A DNA stretch of 64,000 nucleotides from Bacteroidota bacterium (lineage in GTDB: Bacteria; Bacteroidota; Ignavibacteria; Kapaibacteriales; UBA2268), in NCBI GenBank assembly GCA_021780815.1, contig JAJXYC010000013.1:303706-367705 (forward strand), in the 5' to 3' direction. The notes beneath the pieces were generated by a model. The model was not told the origin of the DNA and searched no databases. It saw nothing but the letters and a program-made list of their open reading frames with translations. Below, in pieces: positions 33,199 to 42,000 of the stretch. Numbering within the stretch: the stretch's first letter is position 1; every line of letters begins with the position of its first letter. The position numbers and the translations under genes were made by a program.

Positions 33199-34272
33199 TT
33201 AATTTATTGCACTTTCAATTATTCCACCGCCAACTAAATCCTCATCTTCATATAAAACTACACTTTGACCGGGTGCAACTGAATCGGTAGGTTCAAGAAA
33301 TTCTACAACTAATTTTCCAGAATTATTAATAAAACAAACGGCATCTTTGCCTTTATCATTATATCTAATTTTTACAAAGAATTGTTGTTTTTTAGATAAA
33401 GTATCATATTTAATTAAATTTACAGAGTTAGCAACTAATCCTTTGCTATTAATATCTGTACGCAAACCAACTTCAATAGTATTTGTTTCAGGGATTATTT
33501 TTTTTACATATAAAGGTTCGGGATTTGAGACTCCTAATCCATGCCTTTGACCAATGGTATAAAATGGATATCCTTTGTGTTTTCCAACAATTTTACCATT
33601 AAAAATAATATAACCTTCTGGAATTGTGCTTAAAAATTCATTTTTTTCTTCTAAAATAAAATCTTTGTAATCATTTGCGGGGATGAAACATACATCTTGT
33701 GATTCCATTTTATTATGAATCTCGAATTTAAATTCCTTAGCAATTTGGCGAGTGTCATCTTTCGTTAAATTGCTAATAGGGAACATAGCTCTTGCTATTT
33801 GCTCTTCTTTCAATCCCCAAAGTACATAAGATTGGTCTTTTCTTTTGTTGTAGCTACGAGAGATTAGGTGTCTGTTTAATTGTTTATCAAACCTTGAATT
33901 GACATAATGACCTGTTGCTATCCAATAAGCGTCTAATGAATTTGCTAATTCAAGCAATTTGCCAAATTTTATTAAAGGATTACATTTTGTACAAGGATTT
34001 GGAGTGCGTCCTTGCAAATATTCATCTACAAAATAATCTATTATTTCTTTTTTGAAATATTCGGAATAATCAACAAAGTAATGCTCAATTCCAATCTGGT
34101 TGCATATTTTTTTTGCATCAAACTCAGAATAACAATAACAATGAGGCTTATCATTTAATTGTGTGCCAAAAGTAACACCAATCGGAGTGAAACCTTGCTT
34201 TTGTATTAATGCCGCAGCTACCGAGGAATCTACTCCACCGGACATTGCTACTAACACTTTTGATTTATTCAT
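33199..34272 (-). CDS. mnmA: tRNA-specific 2-thiouridylase MnmA
   Basis: VAMSGGVDSSVAAALI, GRTPNPCTKCNPLIKFG, ATGHYV, SQDVCFIP, GQRHGLGV. Confidence 0.97.
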   Translation of the reverse strand: MNKSKVLVAMSGGVDSSVAAALIQKQGFTPIGVTFGTQLNDKPHCYCYSEFDAKKICNQIGIEHYFVDYSEYFKKEIIDYFVDEYLQGRTPNPCTKCNPLIKFGKLLELANSLDAYWIATGHYVNSRFDKQLNRHLISRSYNKRKDQSYVLWGLKEEQIARAMFPISNLTKDDTRQIAKEFKFEIHNKMESQDVCFIPANDYKDFILEEKNEFLSTIPEGYIIFNGKIVGKHKGYPFYTIGQRHGLGVSNPEPLYVKKIIPETNTIEVGLRTDINSKGLVANSVNLIKYDTLSKKQQFFVKIRYNDKGKDAVCFINNSGKLVVEFLEPTDSVAPGQSVVLYEDEDLVGGGIIESAIN

Positions 34273-34456
34273 AATGTGTTATTCTTCTTTGTGTATTTAG
34301 TTTTTGCTAAAAAGATTTTTAACGTATATATTTTAAAAAAATTATAGTTTAAACTCTACTATCATTAATTTAATGACCAAATTACTTTAATATAATATTA
34401 AATTGAGTAGGGTAAAAAAACAAATGGAATAAACAAAAATTTATTTGATTATTAGG

Positions 34457-34507
34457 GACAAAACGACATTTTTGACGACAAAACGACATTTTTGATGACA
34501 TTATGTC
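34457..34507. repeat. 20-bp tandem repeat (2 copies) plus GACATTATGTC palindrome
   Basis: gacaaaacgacatttttga(c/t) twice, then gacattatgtc. Confidence 0.8.
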
Positions 34508-34608
34508 GCTAAATAAAAATGAAGAAGCTTAAATATAAGATTCTTCATTTTTTATTTGAAAGAGCGTAAAACAAAGTATTGGATTTGTTGTTTTACGATA
34601 TATATAGT

Positions 34609-35277
34609 TTAATTTTCATTCACCGAATAATAAAGTTCCTCTAATCTTTGGCGAAGATGTAGAACTGCATATCTTTTCCTTGCAAGCAAAGTATTGATAT
34701 TTACTCCTGTCTCTTCTGCCATTTCACGGAAAGAAACACCTTCAAACTCATTTCTAATGAAAACGTCTCGTTGTTCTTGGGGAAGTTCGGATAAACTTTC
34801 TTGTACATAATCCCAAATTGTTTTGCGGAGCAAATCAGTTTCAGGAGTATTATACAAATCGCTAACGAAGTTTTCAAATGGGTCTAATCCATCATCAACT
34901 TGCTCTGCTGTTTGCATTTCAGAAAAAGTTTCGGCTCTTTTTTTCCGATAAGTATCAATAATTCTGTTTCGAACTGCTGTGAATATCCACGATGAAACAT
35001 TTTCAATAGGTTTTTGTATATGAACTGCCGCAGTTAACAAGTTTGCAAAAACATCTTGGAGAATATCTTCGGCTTCTTCTTGTGAACGTACTCTTTGGCG
35101 AATAAATCCTAAAAATTTCTTTCTATCATTACGAAAGAGATTTTCAATTTGCATTACTAATTCCATATTTCCCCCATTTTGGTTTTCGTTAAATATTGAA
35201 GAATTTCCATAAACAACAATATCCTGTTCTTTTGGAACTTCCTTGTTTTCAAGACTATTTAATGATTTTCTAATCAT
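34609..35277 (-). CDS. ECF-type RNA polymerase sigma factor
   Basis: RQRVRSQEEAEDILQDVFANLL, SWIFTAVRNRIIDTYRKKR, LPQEQRDVFIRNEFEGVSFREMAEETGVNINTLLARKRYAV. Confidence 0.93.
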   Translation of the reverse strand: MIRKSLNSLENKEVPKEQDIVVYGNSSIFNENQNGGNMELVMQIENLFRNDRKKFLGFIRQRVRSQEEAEDILQDVFANLLTAAVHIQKPIENVSSWIFTAVRNRIIDTYRKKRAETFSEMQTAEQVDDGLDPFENFVSDLYNTPETDLLRKTIWDYVQESLSELPQEQRDVFIRNEFEGVSFREMAEETGVNINTLLARKRYAVLHLRQRLEELYYSVNEN

Positions 35278-35452
35278 ATAATTTATTTATTTTGTTATTT
35301 GGGTAGAAATTATTTGCTGATTTTCTCCTTTCATTTTTTGCATTTTACAAATTTAGTTATTTTTTATATAATATAGACAAAATTTTTTAAAAAAAGTTAC
35401 AAATCTATGTCAATTTGTCAAATAATTCTACTTTGAAAACTTATAGAAATAA

Positions 35453-36088
35453 TTATGCCATCTTTATCAAATCTAATATAAACCCAGCATTAGAGAGTAA
35501 TTCCTCTACTTGTCCATTATTTTCTATTACAAAATCTGCCAAGTTCTTTTTCACTTCTGTGGAAATTTGTTCTCTATTCCTAATACGAATTTCTTCCTCG
35601 GAAAGTTGCATCCTTTTAGATGTTCTTTGTATCCTTAAATCTTCCTTTGCATCAATTACTATTATATAATCAAAGCCCTCTTCTAAATTTGCTTCGTAAA
35701 TTAACGCACTTTCCACAAAGATAATTGTGTTCCCTTTATTAATTAAAATTTCAATTTCTTTTATCATCTCTTCAATTACTGCTGGATGAACTATTTTATT
35801 TAATTTTTCTAATTGATTCTGCGACGTTGAATTAAATACTTTATCAGATAGTAATTTAGAGTTCAACTTGTTATTAATATAAATTTCATTGCCAAATTCT
35901 TGTTTTAACAAATTTATTACATTAGAATTTGTTCCCATAATATTCTTCGCTAAATTGTCGGTACGAATTACTGGAAACCCTTTTTGTTCATAATAATTTG
36001 CCACAGTTGATTTACCAGAGCCAATCCCGCCAGTTATTGCGCATATTTTTACTTGGCTATTTTCAATATGTTGAAAACTTTTTTTCAT
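35453..36088 (-). CDS. coaE: Dephospho-CoA kinase
   Basis: ICAITGGIGSGKSTVANYYEQKGFPVIRTDNLAK, IVHPAVIEEM, VESALIYE. Confidence 0.95.
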   Translation of the reverse strand: MKKSFQHIENSQVKICAITGGIGSGKSTVANYYEQKGFPVIRTDNLAKNIMGTNSNVINLLKQEFGNEIYINNKLNSKLLSDKVFNSTSQNQLEKLNKIVHPAVIEEMIKEIEILINKGNTIIFVESALIYEANLEEGFDYIIVIDAKEDLRIQRTSKRMQLSEEEIRIRNREQISTEVKKNLADFVIENNGQVEELLSNAGFILDLIKMA

Positions 36089-36164
36089 AAATTGTAAAAT
36101 TAATATTGCAAATTAAGAAAAATTTCGTAATTTTGAATTCTTGTTATTTGAAAAAGTAAAAAAA

Positions 36165-36236
36165 GATCCTATCGACTAATGGTTAGGTCACCAGCCTTTC
36201 ACGCTGGCAATAGGGGTTCGAATCCCCTTAGGATCA
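36165..36236 (+). tRNA. tRNA-Glu (TTC)
   Basis: GATCCTA...TAGGATC acceptor, CCAGC-CTTTCAC-GCTGG anticodon arm. Confidence 0.95.
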
Positions 36237-36415
36237 CAACACACGTTTACACCACTTTACAAAATAATAAAATAGATCTTATTACTGAACCTGAATTTGT
36301 AGATGTTTCTAAAACAAAATTATTATAATTTCTTGCCTACAGAGTTTAAAACTATTACATCTAATGAATTAAGAAAAAAAATGTTTATTAGATTTCTTTA
36401 TTTAAATTTGTCTTT

Positions 36416-36510
36416 CGGCATTTGTATGGGCGAATGATATTTGTTAATTGGTATTTGTTGGGGCGAAAAATCTTTCGCCCGTACATTATTTGCCCGTAAT
36501 TCCGGCGTAG
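36416..36510. repeat. REP-like repeat cluster downstream of the hipT-like gene
   Basis: cggcatttgtatgggcgaatgatatttgttaattggtatttgttggggcgaaaaatctttcgcccgtacatta; same unit as at 38.1 and 38.5 kb. Confidence 0.9.
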
Positions 36511-36511
36511 G

Positions 36512-37456
36512 TTACATTTCCATTCTTGTCAATCTTTCGTTAATAAGTTTTTTATATACTTGCTTCATTTCCGGGCTGACAAAGCTTATATCAATAAAAT
36601 CCATCCAATGCTGTTTGGCATTTTGCATCTTTTTGAAAATATTTTCCTGCTGTTTACTATTTAAACCACTTTTGCTAAATGCTTCTTTAAAATCTATAGG
36701 TCTGATATTTTTCTTTTTACCGTTAAGGGTTAATGCTAAATCCTCATCATCGGACGGATTGACAAGAGCAGTTGCAACCAAATCATAAGCAGGAGCTAAT
36801 ACATAACCCTGAACAGGATGCTTAATAAGCGAAAAGTTTTTCAAATGCATATCTGCATTACCAGTAAGGAATGAAAATACTATTAGCTCATAGAATGTTA
36901 CCACATCTAACATAGGATTAGATGAAAACTTTTTGATTGTTTTCGCTATTTGCTCGTATGAACCTTGGTATTTGTCCTCGGTAAGTCGTTCCGTAAGCTG
37001 ACACATATCTTCTAAGTGCAATTTATTATTTTTTACCCTATCAATTCTTTTTGTAATATATGCTAATTTCCCAGATTGTAAACTGATAAGGCTGTGTGAA
37101 ACAGTCTTAATATTTGCAATTGCTGCCAAGTGCATTGTTAAATCTTCTATTTCAGGTAATTGTGGGGATAATTCGGTGGGAGGTTTAAGGATGTATTCTC
37201 CCCACAATCCTACAATTGTAAATCGTTTTGGGTCATTTTTAAGTTCTTCTGATGCAAGATGCAAAGAAATCTTTGGTTGAACGCCCGTAACTGCAATACT
37301 TTTTCTTATAACCTGATTTGCAAATTCCTCAATATGAGATTCGCTAAAAGGCAACAGTGGTGGTGTTGATTGTCCAAAAATCTTTTTACTGCATTTTTTA
37401 TGGAAAGACCCTTCGTTAAGTTCAAGAGGTTGATAACAGTATAAACAACGTTCCAT
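36512..37456 (-). CDS. HipA/HipT-like serine-threonine kinase toxin (C-terminal kinase part of split HipA)
   Basis: N-term Cys motif CLYC..CSKKIFG; SIAVTGVQPKISL, GEYILKPP, SFLTGNADMHLKNFSLI, APAYDLVAT. Confidence 0.9.
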   Translation of the reverse strand: MERCLYCYQPLELNEGSFHKKCSKKIFGQSTPPLLPFSESHIEEFANQVIRKSIAVTGVQPKISLHLASEELKNDPKRFTIVGLWGEYILKPPTELSPQLPEIEDLTMHLAAIANIKTVSHSLISLQSGKLAYITKRIDRVKNNKLHLEDMCQLTERLTEDKYQGSYEQIAKTIKKFSSNPMLDVVTFYELIVFSFLTGNADMHLKNFSLIKHPVQGYVLAPAYDLVATALVNPSDDEDLALTLNGKKKNIRPIDFKEAFSKSGLNSKQQENIFKKMQNAKQHWMDFIDISFVSPEMKQVYKKLINERLTRMEM

Positions 37457-37785
37457 TATGTATCCTCCTCATTTGTCGGAAATATGCTTACTGCTCCTAT
37501 ACAATCTTTGCAGCATACCATAAGCAACCCCATACGATCACGGCTATTAAGTTTCCAGTTCTTTTGGGCAATATCTAACAACCACCCTTCGGGAATCAAA
37601 CCGTCAAAAAATGGGAAAAGTGTTTTGCTACTAAATGTTCCTTTTTGTAACGGTAGTGTTAGGCTCACCGGTTCGGGATTTTCACTTGACAGATATTTTT
37701 TATCGTAAAAAAAATGATATCCCTCATCGTTCTGAATTAGCCACCCGGCTGTTTCATCATACATCTTGACTTCTACTTTTCTCAT
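37456..37785 (-). CDS. HipS-like protein (HipA N-terminal subdomain 1)
   Basis: PEPVSLTLPLQKGTFSSKTLFPFFDGLIPEGWLLDIAQKNWKLNSRDRMGLLMVCCKDCIGAVSI; 1-nt overlap with the kinase gene. Confidence 0.9.
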   Translation of the reverse strand: MRKVEVKMYDETAGWLIQNDEGYHFFYDKKYLSSENPEPVSLTLPLQKGTFSSKTLFPFFDGLIPEGWLLDIAQKNWKLNSRDRMGLLMVCCKDCIGAVSIFPTNEEDT

Positions 37786-37788
37786 ATT

Positions 37789-37995
37789 CTACAAATCCTT
37801 TCGATTCAATGGAACGGCAGCAATTTCAAAGCCGAACAGTTTAAGTAATTGATTCACTTTATCGAGCCTTAAGGTTTGCTTACCTTGTTCCAACTCACGT
37901 ATAAAGCGTAATCCAACACCAGCCTTCTCGGCAAGATCTTGTTGGGTAAGACTGTTTATACGTCTTTTCTCTTTTACAAATTCACTTAATGTCAT
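37789..37995 (-). CDS. HipB-like HTH antitoxin/regulator (XRE family)
   Basis: EFVKEKRRINSLTQQDLAEKAGVGLRFIRELEQGKQTLRLDKVNQLLKLFG; first gene of hip operon. Confidence 0.92.
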   Translation of the reverse strand: MTLSEFVKEKRRINSLTQQDLAEKAGVGLRFIRELEQGKQTLRLDKVNQLLKLFGFEIAAVPLNRKDL

Positions 37996-37999
37996 TTTT

Positions 38000-38098
38000 T
38001 ATACCTTTTAGGGTACAAAAATAATAAATCTAATTGAATTATACCCGTTATGGTGCAAAATAATTTACAATCAACCATTTTATACCTTTTAGGGTATA
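38000..38098. promoter_or_regulatory. Three TATACC-N6-GGTATA-type operators upstream of hipB
   Basis: TATACCTTTTAGGGTA (38000), TATACCCGTTATGGTGCA (38040), TATACCTTTTAGGGTATA (38081); spacing 40 and 41 bp. Confidence 0.8.
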
Positions 38099-38116
38099 TT
38101 TTATTTTATTTGTCCC

Positions 38117-38255
38117 TACGTTATTCGGTATTTGTTGGGGCGACTGATATTTGTTAATTGGTATTTGTAGGGGCGAATGATATTTGTTAATTGGTATTTG
38201 TTGGGGCGAAAAATCTTTCGCCCCTACGTTAATTGCCCGTACGTTATTTCATATA
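38117..38255. repeat. REP-like repeat array between hip operators and RAYT 3' end
   Basis: Three ggtatttgt(t/a)ggggcga units, ending in hairpin GGGGCGAAA-AATC-TTTCGCCCC. Confidence 0.9.
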
Positions 38256-39020
38256 ATTTTTATCCAATTCCCATTTTAACGGGTTATTGATAATATATTC
38301 ACGAATTACGTTTAATGCCTGTTCATCCTGTATAATATGTTCATAATAATTGCGTTGCCAGATATTATATATATCGGTATTTTGGCGAAACCATTTGGTA
38401 ATGCCAATTTTAAATCCACGGACGATGGAACCAATGGAACGGGACGGGGATTGAAATGATTCCGGTATTTGTTGGGGCGAATGATATTTGTTAATTGGTA
38501 TTTGTTGGGGCGAATGATATTTGTTAATTGGTATTTGTTGGGGCGAATGATATTTGTTAATTGGTATTTGTTGGGGCGAATGATATTTGTTAATTGGTAT
38601 TTGTTGGGGCGAAAAATCTTTCGCCCCTACGTTAATCGCCCGTACGTTATTCGGTATTTGTTGGGGCGACTGATTATTGTTAATTGGTATTTGTTGGGGC
38701 GAAAAATCTTTCGCCCCTACGTTAATCGCCCGTACGTTAATTGCCCCTACGTTAATGATAATGATTCCGTGAATATGATTTGGCATTATTACAAATTCAT
38801 CCAACGTTACACGGGGAAAATGATTTGGTATTTCCATCCAACATTTCCGGGCAAATTCCCCTGCATCATTCAATACCATTTTCCCATCAACCACATTGCC
38901 AAACAAACATGTCCGGTTTTGTGTACAAATCGTGATAAAATACGCACCGGGTTGGGAATAATCATATTCACGCAAACGGATGGAACGACGGTGGTGAATA
39001 TCGGGATTGTATTTTTTCAT
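38244..39020 (-). CDS. REP-associated tyrosine transposase (RAYT/TnpA_REP, Y1 HUH)
   Basis: RRSIRLREYDYSQPGAYFITICTQNR, FVIMPNHIHGIIII (HxH), C-term IYNIWQRNYYEHIIQDEQALNVIREYIINNPLKW. Confidence 0.9.
   Translation of the reverse strand: MKKYNPDIHHRRSIRLREYDYSQPGAYFITICTQNRTCLFGNVVDGKMVLNDAGEFARKCWMEIPNHFPRVTLDEFVIMPNHIHGIIIINVGAINVRAINVGAKDFSPQQIPINNNQSPQQIPNNVRAINVGAKDFSPQQIPINKYHSPQQIPINKYHSPQQIPINKYHSPQQIPINKYHSPQQIPESFQSPSRSIGSIVRGFKIGITKWFRQNTDIYNIWQRNYYEHIIQDEQALNVIREYIINNPLKWELDKNYMK
38463..38755. repeat. 33-bp tandem repeats and REP hairpins inside the RAYT coding sequence
   Basis: ggtatttgttggggcgaatgatatttgttaatt x4, then two hairpin-bearing units; encodes HSPQQIPINKY repeats. 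Confidence 0.95.
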
Positions 39021-42000
39021 TTATTTTTCTTCAATTATTTTTATTTCTTCATCAGTTAAATCATAAAGTTTATAAACGAGCATATCAATTTCTCTTTCTT
39101 CGGCGGTTGTATCAGCATCGGGTGCTGAGCCAGTCGAAGCATTTTCTTTCTTATCAAGAATAATTTCTACTAAATCAATGAAAGGTTGCTGTTCTTCAAG
39201 AGTAATTTGAGAAAATTTTGGAATAAATAGACCTTTTACATTGTCTGAATTGCCAGCATTACCTCCAACGGCTTTTCCTATAACTAAATTCATTAACCAT
39301 TTAATTAATTTTGAATTTAAAATACCACATAAATATTTTAAATTATTACCAACAATAAAATGCATACTGTCCTGTATTAATTTATTTTCAGGTACAAATG
39401 AAAATACTTTCTCACTGGCTATTCTATTCCACACTATTTTTTCCTTTTCAAATTCTTCGAGATAAGCACAATTCCTTAAATTTGTCCAATGGTCGCCTTT
39501 GTCTTGTCTTTCAATCAATTTATTTTCATATTTCTTTAAATGATTATAAATTGCAGGGTAATTATTGACAATATCAATTCTTGGGATATTCTTTTCTTTG
39601 ATACCATTATGAGAATTAATCAACCATAAATCAGCAAATTCTGCCTTATATCTTTTAATATCACGACCACGAAGAATTGGCTTAATAATTTCGGCAGATT
39701 TAGGGTCTTGGGCAATTAATTCATCTTTCTTTTTTCCATCAATAATAAATGCCTCGTTAAAACCAGTTTTAATTCCATAATAAATATTTATGTCCCAATC
39801 TTTGAGAGGAGTGCCAATTCTTTCAATCTTCTCTTTAATTCTCATTTCAATGTCATTGGAAATAGTCCAAGCATCTTTATTAAGATTTTTAAGGATAACA
39901 CCTTCTTGCTCGAGAATTTTATAAAAATTAATATTAGATTTTAAATTATCCTTAATAGTAACCGCTCGCAAATTATTAGAATTATTGCTTTTACTAATTA
40001 ATAAAATATTGGTATCGACAGTAGCTTTTTCGAAAACACCAGGACCCAAATCAATTAAGATAAGAGGATTATATTTTAAAAAGAAATCCCGCAATTTTTC
40101 GCCATATCCGGCACGCATCCATTTATTGGAAGTAATAAAAGCTAAAATACCATTTTGTCGAAGCAAAGTGATACCTCTTTCGTAGAAAAGAGTATAAATA
40201 TCACCAGTTTTAGAGAAAGTTTGATAATTCATTTTATCGAACATTTTAGCCAATTTACCGCCATCTTTCTGCAATTGAATATAAGGCGGATTGCCCATAA
40301 CGAGGTCAAAGCCAAGAAAATTGCCAAAGTCGTCTAAAATTTCAGGGAATTCAAATTCCCACTCAAAAGCAGTTTTATCAAATTTAAGTTCTTTAATATG
40401 TTTTATTTCTTCTTCGATTTTATTTATCTTTTCAAGGAGATTTTTTCTTTGGTTTTCTTGCGATTTTCTTTGCTGAGAATTCATTTCTGTTAGCAGTTGT
40501 TCAGGGACCACAAATTTTTGATGAAATTCCGCTTTAAATGAAGTTAATTTAAATTCGAGTTCAGATGTGGAGATAATAAACCCTTTAATGTTATTTTTAT
40601 CATTTTCAATTTTTACTAATAATTCTTTTTTCTTATCTTTATTCGTAGTATTTTTATATAGTCTAACGTGTTCTTTATAATTCTTTATTGTTTCTTTATC
40701 CCGATAAGTTAAAGAATTTGCACCGAGAGAGGAGTAGCTAACAAGCGAGTTACCGTCTTTAATGTTAATATCAATGTTGGGCAAGGTTTCCAGCAAATTA
40801 TTTTCGTTGTAAAAAGTATTTTTTAAAAGTTCAATCCAAAGTCGGAGCCTTGTAATTTGTGTAGATTTTGTATTTATGTCTACGCCAAATATACAATTTT
40901 CAATTAAGTTTACCTTTTCGTAAAAAATTGACTTTTGGATGTAAGCCGAGAGCAGATTTTTAGGAATATATTCAAATAAATTGCCCTCCTGATCAGTCAA
41001 AATGAGTTCATCGTTTTCGATATGCACATTAATTGGTAAAATTTTACCATTTTCGTCAGCTAAAATTCCCAAATCCGACTTGCAAGCAATCAATTCATTC
41101 AAACAAGAAACTAAAAAATGACCTGAACCAACGGCTGGGTCGCAAATAGATATTGAATTCACTAATGAATTATATTCTTTAACGTTTACTTTATTTTTAT
41201 TTGAAAAAATAAAATTGGAAATATCGTCGAAATCATTGCAATTCCAGTTGTATTTTTCGTTAAATTTTTGTAAAACTACTTGGCGAATTGTTTCTTTTGC
41301 AATAAACATTGAAATAAAACCCGGTGTAAAGAACGAACCATCCTTATAACCATTGATTTTTTCGAAAATTAATCCAAGAACGGAGGCATTTATAAGCGTT
41401 TTGTTCTTTTCACGAATTTTTTCTTTACTTATATTTGAAAAATCATAGGCATCCAAAAAATCAAAAAGATATTCCAAAGTATTCTTTTTCCCAGCGATAT
41501 TTTTCCCGTTATCATCTTTAAGAACTGTGTTCGGGTAAATTGGAATTGTATATCTATCTTTAAGTTGATTTATTTTTAAAATTTTCTTTTCAAATTCAGT
41601 TTTATCGAATAAAGAACTATTCAAATAAGGGATATTTGCAAACTTTGTTTTAATATCATCATTTCTTTCATCAATCGGGACAGCCAGCACATCAAAGAAA
41701 AGCTCGTTGAGTTCGTCATAATCTTTTATATTTTCTTTTGTTAAAAATTTATAATTTATGTCGCCATTATGATAACCAATTAATTGACCTTCGAGCAATT
41801 TCAGGAATAATATTCTATTTAACCAAGTAATAACAAGTTCAAGAGCAATACTAAAAATTGCTTCTTCTTTGTTTGTATCGGTCAAATTATTTTGTATTAT
41901 ATAATCATCTATTTCTTCTTCACTTTCGCTATAAATCATTTCAATAGTATTTTCGATGACGGTGCCACGAATTCTTTTTGAAGGCGGTAAACGATTAATA

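Noticed and set aside
36512-37785. Frameshifted hipA pseudogene
   Set aside because: Both halves have intact termini, a close junction and the known HipS/HipT split, so two genuine genes are more likely.
38463-38760. Possible CRISPR array
   Set aside because: Units are contiguous 33-bp tandem copies without unique spacers, lie inside a transposase ORF, and have no cas genes nearby.
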